Part shown: positions 44,704 through 56,195 of the stretch, one piece after another
Layout of the letters: each line of letters opens with the position of its first letter
How positions within the stretch are numbered: position 1 is the first letter of the stretch
Source: Hemicordylus capensis
Lineage: Eukaryota > Chordata > Lepidosauria > Squamata > Cordylidae
Assembly: GCF_027244095.1 (NCBI RefSeq)
Contig: NC_069661.1
Location: 192,791,501 to 192,855,500 of the forward strand
Direction: 5' to 3'
Length of the DNA: 64,000 nucleotides
Notes under the pieces: generated by a model
What the model was told of the DNA's origin: nothing
Database searches by the model: none
The model's input: only the letters and a program-made list of their open reading frames with translations
Program-made: the position numbers and the translations under genes

Positions 44704-45035
44704 AGCTCATTCACACAATTATTATTAGGGTAGGACAAGTGTTCAGGAGCTGTGCACACTCTCATTTTGTGAACATGTGCAAGGGGAAAAGCAAAGTAGG
44801 AGGGGAAGGAAGTGATAATCTGAGACAGAGGAGCTGGGCCAGACAGCACATCCTATCCAGCACTTAACCAAGGTAGGAGGCAATGTTGTCTGAAAGCTCC
44901 TCTCTCCCAGATGATCACTTCCATCCCTCCTATCTTGCTTTTTGCCTCACACATGATAAAAAACAGGAGCATGCACAGCTCCTGTACTAAGGTAGGACAC
45001 TTAGCCTACCCTAATAATAATACTTTGAACAAGCC
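44704..45035. mobile_element. Long-armed palindromic element with TA flanks
   Basis: The left arm from agctcattcacacaattattattaggg is inverted in the right arm ccctaataataatactttgaacaagcc. Pairing continues inward for about 100 bp (gagctgtgcaca / tgcacagctcctg; ggaagtgataat / gatcacttcc). TA lies just outside both ends (44702-44703 and 45036-45037). TA flanks would suit a Tc1/mariner-type MITE. Non-coding. Confidence 0.75.
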
Positions 45036-45045
45036 TACTCCGTAT

Positions 45046-45262
45046 CTGGGTACAGTGTACTCCAGTACAGGGAACACATGAAAGCACTGGCTAATCCACA
45101 TTCCTTGCTTCCAATGACATTGCACTCCATATCCATGCCTTCCACTCTCCCTGAACATAGCAAGAAAAACAGGATCCCCAATCACAGAGAGAAACTCTCT
45201 CCAGGTACATTGGAGTGCACTCACATTAGCCCTGTGCCAAGATATACTGTACCTAGTTACAT
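45046..45262. mobile_element. Second palindromic element
   Basis: Arms ctgggtacagtgtactccagtacagg (part) and tgtgccaagatatactgtacctag are inverted, at the two ends of about 215 bp. It directly follows the previous palindrome. Family unknown. Confidence 0.6.
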
Positions 45263-45889
45263 AACTTCTGAACAGGTTGTCTTCCTACCACTGTGGGGAA
45301 ACCCAGAACATCCTTCATGACACGATGCATGGCAGAAATGCAAACAGTGTCCTGAAAATCCATTCATCAAGGAAGAAGGGGAGGTGCTTTAACTTATGTC
45401 CCACATATATTTTATCGATTCGCCAACAATGTGAAAGCAAAAAGGAATGCAAGCTTGTTCATGTTTTTGCTTTTGACTGCACATGCAACAAAACCCGGTA
45501 GTAAAGTGGACTGTGCCAATTCAGCCTACAGGTGGCAGATGCCATTTTTTAATGTTTCCTATGTCAAAACAACACCCTGCAGGTAGAACAGTAAATAAAA
45601 GTTTCTAGCTCACCTCAGGAGAAATAATTTTCTATTTGCTGAGAAGGGTGATTTGTTTTTGCCCTTGATTTTGTTTTACACAGGGAATATTAAGAGCTGG
45701 GATCCCTTGCCTACAGTCTGAAGTCAATTTCACCACCTCATTCAGCTTCATGTGGGCTTTAACGGGGGCCACTTCACACAATTGCTCAGCCACCTCATCA
45801 CACCAGTTTTGTGTGGTGAATATTTCACTTGAACACATCTTCCCATAGTGAGTTTGGACATTTGGTATATCAGAAATGAGGTCTTCCTT
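45263..45889. other. Non-coding stretch
   Basis: No gene or repeat is recognised. Confidence 0.45.
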
Positions 45890-48420
45890 TCAGTGAATTC
45901 CCTTCATGAAAGTTTCAGCATTGCATTGGGACATATGGATGGAAGTATGCATCCATTGAGATATATGGCATTGCATGCATTGCATTGGGACATATGGATG
46001 GAAGTCCTCAGATGGAAGTCCTCTACAATGAACACCTCCATCTTGCTTGGATTCAGTTTCAATTTGTTATCCCTCATCCAGCCCATTACTGCTTGTAGGC
46101 AGGCATTTAGGAGATGAATGCCATTTCCTGATGATACAGATGAAAAGGAGGAATAGATTTGGGTGTCATCAGCATACTGATAACAGCCAGCACCAAACCT
46201 CCTGATGATCTCACCCAGCGGTTTCATGTAAATATTAAAAAGCATTGGTGACAAAATGGAGCCCTGAGGGACTCCATATAACAGTTCCCATTTTGAGGAG
46301 CAACTGTCACCAAGCTCCACCATCTGGAATCTACCCAAGAGATAGGAGCGGAACCACTGCAAAGCAGTGCCCCCCATCCCCACCTCCCCCAGGCGATCCA
46401 GAAGGATACCATGGTCGATGGTATCGAACGCCACCAAGAGAGCCAGAAGAACCAGCAGAATCACACTCCCTCTGTCGGTTCCGCAGTAAAGGTCATCCAT
46501 CAGGCCAACCAAGGCTGTCTCAACCCCATAGCCAGCTCTAAAGCCAATTTGAAATGGGTCTAGATAATCAGTTCCCTCCAAAACTGTCTGGGGCTGGTCA
46601 GCCACCACACTCTCAATTACCTTACCCAACCAAGGGAGATTGGAGATTGGCCTGTAACTATACATCACTAAGGGGTCCAGGGAACGCTTCTTACGGAGTG
46701 GTCTAACCATTGCCTCCTTCAGACAAGGAAGCACCCTACCCTCCCTCAGCGATGCATTTATGATATCAACTAGGCCACCTCCAACCATCTCCCTGCTGGA
46801 TAGAAGCAGCCAAATCGGGCAAGGATCCAGAGAACAAGTGGTAGGCCGCACCACCCCAAGCCTCTTGTCCACATCCTCAGGTGTCACAGATTGGAACTGA
46901 TCCAACCTAATACCGCAAGAAGGGTTGCTGGACACCTCCTCCATAGAGCTTATGGAAATAGTAGAGTACAAGTCAGCCCGAATACAGGAGATTTTGTCCG
47001 CAAAGAACCCATTAAAAGCATCATAGCACAACAACTGCAGGGACTGATTTGAAGTTGAAGGAGCAGAAACTAAACTGAATGCGAACCCACAGACGCAATG
47101 CGCACAGACCAAAATTCCTTGTTTGCTGCACACATCGCTACTGCATAAATCTTCAAATGGGTCACATGCTGCATCCTGTCAGATTTAAGCCGAGTTCTCC
47201 TCCACTTGTGTTCCAGTTGCCTACCCAACCGTTTCAATCATCGCAGCCCCTCGGTATACCAAGGGGCCATTTTTGAAGCAGGTTGAGAGGGACGCTTAGG
47301 AGCAATCATGTCTACTGCCCTGGTGAGTTCTCTATTCCAGGTTCCCACCAGGGCATCAACAGAATCACTGGACACACCAACTTCAAAACCCTCCAAGGCC
47401 TTTTGGAAACCTGCTGGGGTCCAGTAGCCTTTTGGGGCAGACCATCCTAATAGGTCCATCACCCCTGCAGGGGTGTATTGTGGCTGTTAAACCAACCTTA
47501 ACCAGGTAGTGGTCCGTCCATAACAACAGGGAAACCACCGGATCCCCCACACACAGAACACCCCTCTGATCCAAACAAAAGACCATATCGAGTGTGTGGC
47601 CAGCAACATGAGTTGGTTCAGAAACTAATTGGGATAGGCCCATAGTTGTCATGGCCGCTATGAACTTCTGAGCCACATCAGACAAGCCAGCCCCAAAGTG
47701 GATATTGAAGTCCCCCAGCATCAAAAGCCTGGGAGACTCCAACACCAACTCCAAGAACAGCTCTGTCTGCTCAGTTAGGGAGTCAGTTGGGCAGCAGGGT
47801 GAACGGTACACCAACAGAATCCCCAATCTATCCCTAGTTCCCAGCCTCAGAAATACACACTCAGTATAAGTCAACGGTCTCACAGGGACCCTGGTAAGGG
47901 AGATGGTATTCTTATGGACCACAGCCACTCTACACGCTCCCCCACCTACTTTCCCTAGTCTGCTGCACAACAGAGTAGCCTGGTGGGAGAAGCTGGGCCC
48001 ACACTGGATCACTCGCTTCCCCCAACCAGGTCTCAGTTATAAATGCCAGGTCAGCTCCCTCATCCACGATCAAATTGTGGACAATTTCAATCTTATTCTG
48101 GATTGACCTGGCATTGCAGAGGAGCAAGGCCAGACTTTGTGGGTAGTTGGAGCTGCTCCCCAAGGCCTGAGAGTTGACAAGGCAGTTGGAAGTGGAAACA
48201 GTTACTAAATTACTGGTTTCCCTTCCCCTGTAACGGTCAGCTGCTCTGCCAGCGCCAATTCTTCTATTCCCCATCACTACAGCAATAGCTGCCCCAGAGC
48301 TGCCAGATGCACCCCGGCAATATCCCGCACCCTCCGCACCATATGCGTAGCCATTTCACCTGTGCTCAAAGGTCCTGGGGAGCCAGACCTGAGCTGCAAG
48401 CTCATTGTTGTGAAGACAAA
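45890..48420 (-). mobile_element. Long L2 LINE, 3'-truncated or rearranged
   Basis: On the minus strand endonuclease (about 47500-48280) and reverse transcriptase (45904-47133) are both well preserved. The 3' end is missing: after the palm domain the frame runs into a small duplication, with gcattgcattgggacatatggatgg present twice (about 45921-45945 and 45977-46002). The L2 C-terminus and tail, seen elsewhere at 29265-29672, do not follow. Confidence 0.9.
45904..48277 (-). pseudogene. L2 ORF2: endonuclease and reverse transcriptase, broken
   Basis: Endonuclease landmarks: LLCNARSIQNK, FITETWLG, MLGDFNIHF, LDMVF and WTDHYLV. Reverse-transcriptase landmarks within a 409-residue frame: YRPISNLPWLGKVIE, DPFQIGFRAGYGVETAL, AFDTIDHGILLDRLG, LYGVPQGSILSPMLFNIYMKPLG and YQYADDTQIYSS. 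The catalytic YADD is intact. The N-terminal endonuclease piece (47930-48277) and the next (47383-48012) overlap in different frames, and more breaks lie between 47133 and 47462. The last 30-40 residues of the long frame come from the duplicated non-L2 sequence. Confidence 0.92.
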
Positions 48421-50363
48421 AAGAGGCTAGGTTGGATTTAGATATGCATGTGAATATTTATGCAAACCTGGTCCTGGAAGAAACTGCACAATTCGCTGAA
48501 GCCAATCAGAAGCAGTGCTACAACAGAATAAGCAATGTTCTGGACATTGAGCCACTGAAGCCAACGGGATTTGGCATTCAACTGGCAGCAGGAGGACAGG
48601 CACCATAACAATCATCAGGAACATTAAAATCCAAAGGAAAGAGGGAGCTAGTCAAGCTGATAGGATTTCTGGGCTCTGGAAGATGTGCTAGTAAATGATC
48701 TGGGCTTCTAGTCTCCAGAGTGCAATGCATAACTGGCCCTAGAGACTAGGGGCAGGGAATAGTCTTTAATAAAAGGCATTTGTCACTCATGTATATTTAA
48801 TGTACATACACACCCAGCATGTCTGGCTATAAATACCATTCAGGCAGCCAGAAATGTATGGAGCTTAAAGAAAAGGGCCTAAAGAAACTAAAAGACAACA
48901 AACAACCTTACCTTTAAAAAAAAAAGACCAGGCTTTTCATGGGGCCTGGAGAAGAGAAAGGGGAAGGGCCTGCACCTGTGCTTACAAGTTTGTATTGGGC
49001 CTGGGGGGATGAAGCTTGGAAACTGCATGAGAAGGAGTCACCAGAGAATGTGTCTCATACAGAAGACACAATGAAGAGGGGAGAGCTTTGTACTGTCATT
49101 GTTGTGGCCCAGCATGGTTACATCAGCAATTACTGGCTTTCAAGGACATCACAGGAGGGGAGGCGCCTATTTTGTGGATGCTAATAACATGAATGCTAGA
49201 AATCCAGAAGTGAAGTGCAGGGAACAGTAATAAATCAAAGTGTCAAAACTTTAGCTGGCTTATAGGAAAAACAAATGGACTACATACAAGGGTCAAGAAA
49301 TGTTGGTTCTGTTCACAAGCCAGATAAAAGTTTTTTATTCGTTGAGCTATGTTGGTACATTACTCATCAGGATTTTTTTCGCTCGTCAGGTATCATTTTT
49401 CACCCGTCACAGACAAGTAGACTAGTGGATTTTCTGAGCCCTAACTATATATGACATTGCTTCAAAAATGTATTTTTGTTTTGGAACAATGCTTCCCTCT
49501 GTCTTATTCATACTGCAGGCCTATTGACGGATACATAGGAGAGAGAAATCTACAACCCACAGCATTAAATGACATTTTGCTGGCAAAAATTCTTATTAGA
49601 AAGAGTTCTGCAGCTTTCTCCCTCTCTTCTGTGGCCCTTTAGCCCCTGTTCATGAGACCTATCATATGTGCATAAGATGTCATCTTGCTGAATAAGCAAA
49701 AGTAAATGTGGTGGCAACAGCAGTTCAGAAAACAGCTAGTTTAGGAGCCTATTCCACCTAATGAATAATGCATCCATTTACAGAAAGACAAGACCTCATT
49801 CCCTTTGTGTGTAATGTTAACAGCTTTCATTTGAAACATTCTTCATGAACCCAGCAAAAATCTGCTTTACTCTTCAACCAAGAATTTTGCTAGTAATCAG
49901 TTCCTTTTTAAAGGCCTTTGTTTAGCAGTCGGGCATAGACGGAGATTAATAACACATATTCATCTACAGCACAGCAACACCAAGGATGTTAATAATTCCT
50001 CTAAAACTGCATTTAAGCATGCCAGCTTTGTTTTTAAAAATGTGTGTATGAAAAGCAGAGCATCTTGATATCAATATACGTATTAGTTGGTATACAGGCG
50101 ACACAATAAGCATGATAAGGTGACTCACAATTTCTCCTTAAGGACCTTCATTTATTGTGTAAAAAGAAAAATAGATAAAAACGAAAAATAGACAAAAACA
50201 GATATACAGATTTTAGTTCAAGTCTGGCCATTGCAAATGAGACTTTGTAACAAAAGCCCTTGAGGAACACAAGGGATATATTCCGCTCATTTTTGATAGC
50301 TTTATAATTCCAGCTGTAGATAACTTGATAACAGCGTGTTGTCCCTTTATGCTAAGCCATATA
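48421..50363. other. Non-coding stretch, repeat-poor
   Basis: No gene is recognised. The part from 49690 to 50060 is AT-rich, free of obvious repeats, and reads like conserved non-coding DNA; this is an impression only. Confidence 0.4.
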
Positions 50364-50591
50364 TAAAGGTAAAGTGTGTCATCAAGTCGATTTTGACTAC
50401 CACAGAGCCCTGTGGTTTTCTTTGGTAGAATACAGGAGGGGTTTACCATTGCCTCCTCCCACACAGTGTGAGATGATGCCTTTCAGCATCTTCCTATATC
50501 ACTGCTGCCCGATATAGTACCAGCGGGGATTCAAACCAGCAACCTTCTGCTTGTTAGTCAAGCATTTCCCTGCTGCACCACTTAAGGTGAT
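50364..50591 (-). mobile_element. Sauria-type tRNA-derived SINE with 9-bp TSD
   Basis: Minus strand: A-box-like AGTGGTGCAGCAGGG, then CTTGACTAACAAGCAGAAGG, then B box GGTTTGAATCCC, and the BovB-like end gacacactttacctttat. The flanks agccatata at 50355-50363 and 50592-50600 are a perfect 9-bp duplication, so the insertion is complete. It is close in sequence to the copy at 10383. Confidence 0.93.
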
Positions 50592-50600
50592 AGCCATATA

Positions 50601-51018
50601 GTCATATACATAAAAATGCAGGTATGGTACATCTGCCATAAGATTATACAATTGAGAAAAATTGCACTAATAGGCTAGTCGTTCAACCTTACAATGTCCA
50701 CTATCCCCACCTCCACACACATACCATTGTAAATATTTTGTGGCACATCAAGATTCTAAAAACAACAACAACCAACGACAAATTATCTTCCAGTTTACCA
50801 CAACAGAATCCTTTAAGATATTGTTTTTGGACCATCAGGAAAGGATTCTTACCATAGAGAGCTATTTATAAAGCTTGTATTTATTGGCATGATGAGACAA
50901 ATTACTCAATGTAGTAACATTGAAATTAAAAGGAAAAGTTAGGCAATGCCTGACTTGTTCTATTAGTTTCATTGAGACTTCTTTCAGTAATTTGCCTCAT
51001 CATATCAGCAACTATTAT
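50601..51018. other. Non-coding stretch
   Basis: Nothing is recognised. Confidence 0.45.
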
Positions 51019-51026
51019 GAATGATT

Positions 51027-51197
51027 CAGGGGTGTAGCTGTAGTTGAGCAGATGGGTTCAAAAACCCCGGGGACCCCAGCTCCTGAGGGCCCTCCAGCTC
51101 CACCCCCCCCCTCTATTTTCTTCATTATCTCCCTCACTCCAAGGGGCTGCAGGGAGAGGTGCCAACACAAGCCCACTCTCCCCTAGCTATGCCCCTG
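51027..51197. mobile_element. Short hAT element with perfect 8-bp TSD
   Basis: Ends CAGGGGTGTAGCTGTAG and CCCTAGCTATGCCCCTG are inverted. The flanks gaatgatt at 51019-51026 and 51198-51205 are identical. It is 171 bp, with a C8 run inside. Confidence 0.93.
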
Positions 51198-51205
51198 GAA
51201 TGATT

Positions 51206-51407
51206 CCTATATATGAATGATTCCCACGGTCTTATGTTCAGTGCCAGACCTGCTTCACTTCATTAAGGTGTCTATATCATGTGTTTTTGCACCATGATTT
51301 GGATAAAGAAAAGGATAATATCAGATCCATCAATGATACCAAGATCAGCAAGATACCAAGATCAGCGAGATGTGGATTTATAATATATTCAGCATGATTG
51401 TCTCCTA

Positions 51408-51408
<1 letters not shown>
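51206..51408. other. Non-coding stretch
   Basis: A small tandem duplication is seen: accaagatcagc(a/g)agat occurs twice at about 51338-51371. Confidence 0.5.
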
Positions 51409-51444
<36 letters not shown>

Positions 51445-51530
51445 AGCATATTTCTATACCGCCCCAAACGCCAGTTCTCTGGGTGGTTCGCAAGTTCTCT
51501 GGGTGAATTAAACTCCCTTTCCTTTTTTTA
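51409..51530 (-). mobile_element. L2 3' tail
   Basis: An (ATTT)n run at about 51413-51440 followed by catatttctataccgcccc and ctctgggtggttc is the inverse of an L2 3' end (GAACCACCCAGAG...GGGGCGGTATAGAAAT plus (AAAT)n). Confidence 0.85.
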
Positions 51531-52579
51531 AACTTCTCATGAATGAGCAAGTTTGAAAACAAAGAGTAATGTGATTGTTTGGAACAGGAATAGCTTAAGT
51601 AGGAAATGCATTTCTCAATTTCTAGTCTGTAAGAAATGTTTTGCCCTTCATACTTTGCCCTGTCTGAAACGCTGATCCTGTCAAATTATGTTGCTTTGCT
51701 AGAAATCAGTCTTGGGCATGGAGAATGATCTTCAGGGTAAGGCATCAAATATACATCTCTGCAAAATTACCTGTGAATTGACTATAAGCCTAAAGCAACT
51801 TCTGTCCCTGTACAGATCCTAACATCACATTGTCATCCACAGACATTGCAGATTCAGGATACGCAGCTGACAGCCTTGAGGCTGAATCCAACCCATCCTA
51901 TTGGACTCTGACATAATTTTTTATTCTAAGAACATCTCTTTTTATCTACTTTAGTAGCTTTCTAAGAGCCCCTTCCACATGTCTCAGAGCTGAAGTGCAT
52001 AATACTCTCTACTGAATGCTCTACTGAAGCTTCTGTTGCTATTGATACTGAGGTGTTAAGGAGCTCTTTGCTTGCATCTTGGCTTGTGCAGAAAAGAGTC
52101 AATCGCAAAAGCCATATTGCTGGTCTTTCAGCCCTTGTTCAATTCAAAATATATCCACTGTTAAAAATGAATTGCCAATCAAGTGGCAGGTTCTACTGGT
52201 CTGTGATGCATGAATGCCGCTGTGATGTGCAACCAACCCATAGTCTGTGGCCATCATAACCCTTCCTCCTGCTGCCTGCCAAGAGTCCACCATTCCTTGG
52301 CATGCCAAAGAGTTCAAGATATAGGATCCTCATTTATGGAAAAAGCACCACTATCCAGAAGCTGTCCTTGCTCATGAAATTATGCTGGGAACAGGCCCAC
52401 TATGGCCAACTTTAGCTGTCAAGCAAAGGTTAAATTGGATAGAAGCAAGCCCACCAGAGACTAAGGCCACAGCCCAGGAAAGATGATGTTATGCAGTGGC
52501 TGCAGTTTTGGATGTGGATGTAGAAAAACCACATTGAAAGGTCTGTCCAGGTATGAAATCCCTCCTGGTAGCAGTGGTG
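51531..52579. other. Non-coding stretch
   Basis: No gene or repeat is recognised. Confidence 0.45.
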
Positions 52580-54015
52580 TGACCAGTTTTAAAGGGGCCT
52601 GCGTGCAAGAACTGAACATGGGCCCCATCAGATTATGTCCCTATAAGGATCAATGGGAAACTCAAAAAGATTAATAACTGAGATTTATTTGCACTCTTTA
52701 CAAACTAGAACTCCCAGGATAGGACTGGTATAAACTACATTCATGTTTATAGTGTAGATTGGTGACCACCAGCTACATCTCTCCCCAGTACTGAGAAATG
52801 ACACTTTGCTCTCACCTCTGCAGGTGGAAATAATCCACAGTTATTGCCTATGGATTCTCTGTTATGATGCGTTCATTGTCTCCTTGGTGATGGTTAAAGC
52901 TCCATCACCAAGCTTTAGCCAGCAAGGTGTGGAGGATGCAGAAGCAGCATCTCATAGGGGCAGCTCAGTTTTCCTCTTCCTATCCCAAGGAAATTTGGAA
53001 TAATCATGGCAAAGCAGTTGTGCTCCTTTTAAATTTACAAATTTAAAAAGTGGTAAGGTTGCCAGGTAAGAAAAATCTTTCTGTTCTAGAACAGGAATTT
53101 GTAATGGATGGAGACAGTTTGAAACCAGCAGATGAGGCAAGTATTTCAGCATCTCTAAATGCCAAATCTTTTACTTCCGCTGTTTGTTTGAATCTGTAAA
53201 TAACCTTTGCCAAGGCTTAATTCTAGAGACAGTAGGGGGAAAGATACTACAGTAGGTTGTCTGGAGGCTTTTTAGAAAGCAGGCTTTACCATGGGTTTAC
53301 TGTGGGTTTGGGCATAACAGATACTCTGACCCCAAAAGAGGATTTTTTTTTTTTTTTAAACTCTGGTCATAAATTGGGCTAGGTTCCAATACGGAGGGGA
53401 AACCCAAATTGTGTGTGAAGGGCTCTCTGAAATATCACACAGACTCCAGGGCAAATCTGGCCAATAGAATAAAGTCACGGTAAAGCTGCCGTCTGAAAAA
53501 GCTCCTGAAGAAGAATCTTCACCCTGGAAATAGACAACTTGAACAGGAAACTATAGACACATGGACAACAATAGGACAACATTTTGGGAATCATCTGGAA
53601 ATGCTGGAAAAATCATAGATTTGACCCAGTTTAAGAAAATAAACTCCAAACAAAAATTGTGATACAAGGTAAGTTAGGTAAAGAATATAACATTTTGCAC
53701 TGTTTTGTAAAAAGCGAAGTGGTAAACCTCAGTTATGAACATCACCATCACAGAGGTGTGTGCTTTATTGTTAAAGGAAACGGCCATTTGGTTTCTTTCC
53801 TAGAGAATGAGAGGCAACACCATCACAATGTGCTTTATTAGCAGGAGATGGCTTGATTTGGTTTTCAATCAAGAAAGCAACAAACTCATAACAGGAAGTC
53901 TGATGATACTAATCCTTGCACTGTTTCTGGAAGGAGAAAGTGTAAAAGATCACAGGCAGTTACCACCAACATGGAGGTAAGTTCTTAAGAGATATGTCCT
54001 TTCTTGCTAAAGAAA
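52580..54015 (-). repeat. Unclassified dispersed repeat, copy 2 (inverted)
   Basis: It is homologous in reverse complement to 23611-24790 along its entire length. It is interrupted by a roughly 240-bp MITE at 53264-53506 that copy 1 lacks. No coding potential is seen. A further short relative (aaatggctacttggttcc...agcccactgg) lies at 55665-55735, matching the part of this repeat beyond 54000. Confidence 0.8.
53264..53506. mobile_element. MITE inserted in copy 2 of the dispersed repeat
   Basis: Ends ggaggctttttagaaagcaggctttaccatgg (in part) and cacggtaaagctgccgtctgaaaaagctcc are inverted over about 35 bp. The empty site is visible in copy 1 near 24135-24150. No exact TSD was read. Confidence 0.72.
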
Positions 54016-54292
54016 ATGGCTGCTTGGTTTCTCTTCTGGCCCACTGGCTTTTCACTTTCAAACCAATCACAGAAGAGATCTGTCATGGTTAAATGGTACT
54101 CTGACCACTTTGATTACTGTTCTGCAGACTGAAATTTTCCACTTTACAAGGAACTGCAATCTATCTGTTCTTTCAAGGGAAGGAGAGATACTGTACTCCT
54201 CAAACGTACATACAAATATACCTTTGTCTTGCATGGGAACAGACTTATACAGAGAAGTGGATGGGGAGGCACTCTTTATTTGCAGGAAATGA
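54016..54292. other. Non-coding stretch, probably more of the dispersed repeat
   Basis: Its first 80 bases have a relative at 55665-55735. Nothing else is recognised. Confidence 0.4.
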
Positions 54293-54960
54293 ACATAAGA
54301 ACAGCCCTGCTGGATCAGGCCTGAGGCCTATCTAATTCTAGTCAACAATCCTGTTTCACACAGTGGCCCACAATGAAGCTTTACCCTGAATTTACTTCAG
54401 AGGAGAGTGTATGCGTTCACACATCAGCCAAACTTACCTTGAAGTCCCTTTGAGATTCTTGGACCTACTCCACTCATGTCGGGCTTTGTCTTGCAAATTC
54501 TAGCTTATCTTGAGGTATTTCCAGGTTTTTTAAATGCTGGTTTTAAGTTACTTTTTCTGAAAATGCTGGAGTAAATAGGGAGAGGCACTGATGTAGAATC
54601 ATTAGCATGATAAGAAGGATACTCTCTTTACAGCTGCAGATGTAGGTCTTCAGTAATCTCTCCCTCCCCCTCCCCACCATTGGCTAGAAGGAAAACATGA
54701 AGGAAAACATGTGAACTTGCATCAAAAGCAACCCCGAGGGCAGAGGGGAAGGGCTGCTTCCCTCAATGTTGCGAGAATACTTCGAAGTGGCTTCGCTCAA
54801 CATTTACCCCGAAGCATGAAAGCATGTGCGAATAACTCCCAGATGCCTCTGGGAAACCCACAGGCAAGAGCTGAGGGCATACCCTCTCTCTTGCTGATGC
54901 TCCCCTGCAACTGGTATTTAGAGGCATCTTGCCTCTGAGACTGGAGGCAGTCTTGGCTAG
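54293..54960 (-). mobile_element. CR1 3' end, split by an insertion
   Basis: Plus-strand pieces ataagaacagccctgctggatcaggcc...cagtggccca (54293-54372) and agatgcctctgggaaacccacaggcaagagctgagggc...gactggagg (54838-54950) are consecutive in the CR1 3'UTR (compare 12465-12650). About 460 bp are inserted between them. Confidence 0.85.
54373..54832. mobile_element. Unclassified insertion inside a CR1 3'UTR
   Basis: The inserted sequence starts aatgaagctttaccctgaatttac and ends caacatttaccccgaagcatgaaagc. The two ends are loosely inverted (gctttaccctgaat / atttaccccgaagc), suggesting a degenerate DNA transposon. The aagctttacc motif resembles the MITE at 53264. Confidence 0.5.
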
Positions 54961-55138
54961 AAAAGCATAAAGCAATTTATGCTTTGCCACAGGCTTAAAA
55001 AACTCATAATAAACAAAACCTCAATGAGCAATACACTCATCACAACAAGTCTGGTGTAAGATAAGGAAAATCAAAATCATTGCTTTGCTTCAGGAAATGT
55101 GAAATATCACCAATGTGGAAACAGACGCTTAAGAAGTA

Positions 55139-55641
55139 GGGATGTGCACAAAGTTTCTTCGGCACCAGCGGGGGTAGTCCTTTAAGGGCGGGGGAGGGTG
55201 TACTCACCCCTCCCACTGCATATCCCCCGCCGGCGCTCTGTCACTTTTAAGCCCCTTGGGGCGGCAGCGTTCCTCCCTGCGCCCCGTTTTTGTCATCGGC
55301 CGGACGTGGCCGGAAGAAGTAACCGCGCGTGCGCCCATCGTGTGCGTGCACCTGCATGGCAGACGGGCGCGTGCACGCCCACAACAGGCACACACGTGCT
55401 TGCTTCTTCCAGCCACTTCCGGCCGATAACAAAAACGGGGCGGCAGGGAGGAACGCTGCTGCCCCAAGGGGCTTAAAAGTGACAGAGCGCCGGCGGGGGA
55501 TATGCGGTGGGAGGGGTGAGTGCACCCTCCCCCGCCCTTAAAGGACTACCCCCGCCAATGCCGAAGCACCGAAACGGCCCCCGGAGCCGAAACGTTTCGG
55601 AGGCCTCCATAATGGCCTCCGAAACGTTTTGGGCACAAGCC
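55139..55641. mobile_element. GC-rich foldback element with TA flanks
   Basis: Arms of about 170 bp are inverted: gggggtagtcctttaagggcggg (about 55170) against cccgcccttaaaggactaccccc (about 55532), continuing through ccgccggcgctctgtcacttttaagccccttgggg (in part) and cgttcctccc. Outer ends gggatgtgcacaaag and ttttgggcacaagcc are also inverted. TA lies just outside both ends (55137-55138 and 55642-55643). The centre holds CpG-rich sequence. Non-coding despite several open frames. A deleted relative lies at 5764. Confidence 0.82.
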
Positions 55642-55654
55642 TATTAAAAAGCAT

Positions 55655-55740
55655 GTCACTAATTGCTAATGGAAATGGCTACTTGGTTCCACTTCTAGCC
55701 CACTGGCCTTTTCAGACCGATAACTGAAGCCTAAGTGTGC
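55655..55740 (+). repeat. Fragment of the unclassified dispersed repeat
   Basis: The part ctaatggaaatggctacttggttccacttctagcccactggccttttcag matches 54008-54060 (aaagaaaatggctgcttgg...ggcccactgg). Confidence 0.6.
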
Positions 55741-55949
55741 AACCTTTCAAAGATATTGGTTTATTCATTGCTTTTGAATGATTTTTTTAGAAGTGTCTAA
55801 AACAGTTTTTTTAATGTCATAACTGCTTTGTTTCATGACAAAGTTTTTTTTTAAAAAAGTTCTGGAACTGAATACACCACTCTGTCCATCATTCATACCT
55901 CATTTGCAGGAAATGGCTCCTAGCCTTCATATAAAAAGAGTAATAGCCC

Positions 55950-56195
55950 TCTTTTTGCACCCCATGTTATAACTCCATAATGGCTGGGCAGAAAGTTCTC
56001 AAAATTCATATGGGAGTAGCACATGAAGGTAGCATTAAATGTGTGGACATCCAAGTAGGAAAACACCCCCATTTAAAACCAATGAGAGAATTTGAACATC
56101 CACACATTTAATCCTACAATCATGTAGGGACACCATATGAAGTTTCGGAGCTTTTTGCCCAGCCTTTCGGGAGTTACTAATATTTTTGGGTTTCC
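55950..56195. mobile_element. Palindromic MITE
   Basis: Arms are inverted over about 90 bp: ggctgggcagaaagttctc, ttcatatggg and gcattaaatgtgtgga on the left against tccacacatttaatcc, catatgaagtttcggagc and ttgcccagcc on the right. A short loop of about 35 bp separates them. Confidence 0.75.

Noticed and set aside
55198-55541. Open frames of 70-92 residues in the GC-rich palindrome
   Set aside because: Very similar peptides appear on both strands because the DNA is an inverted repeat; no domain is present.
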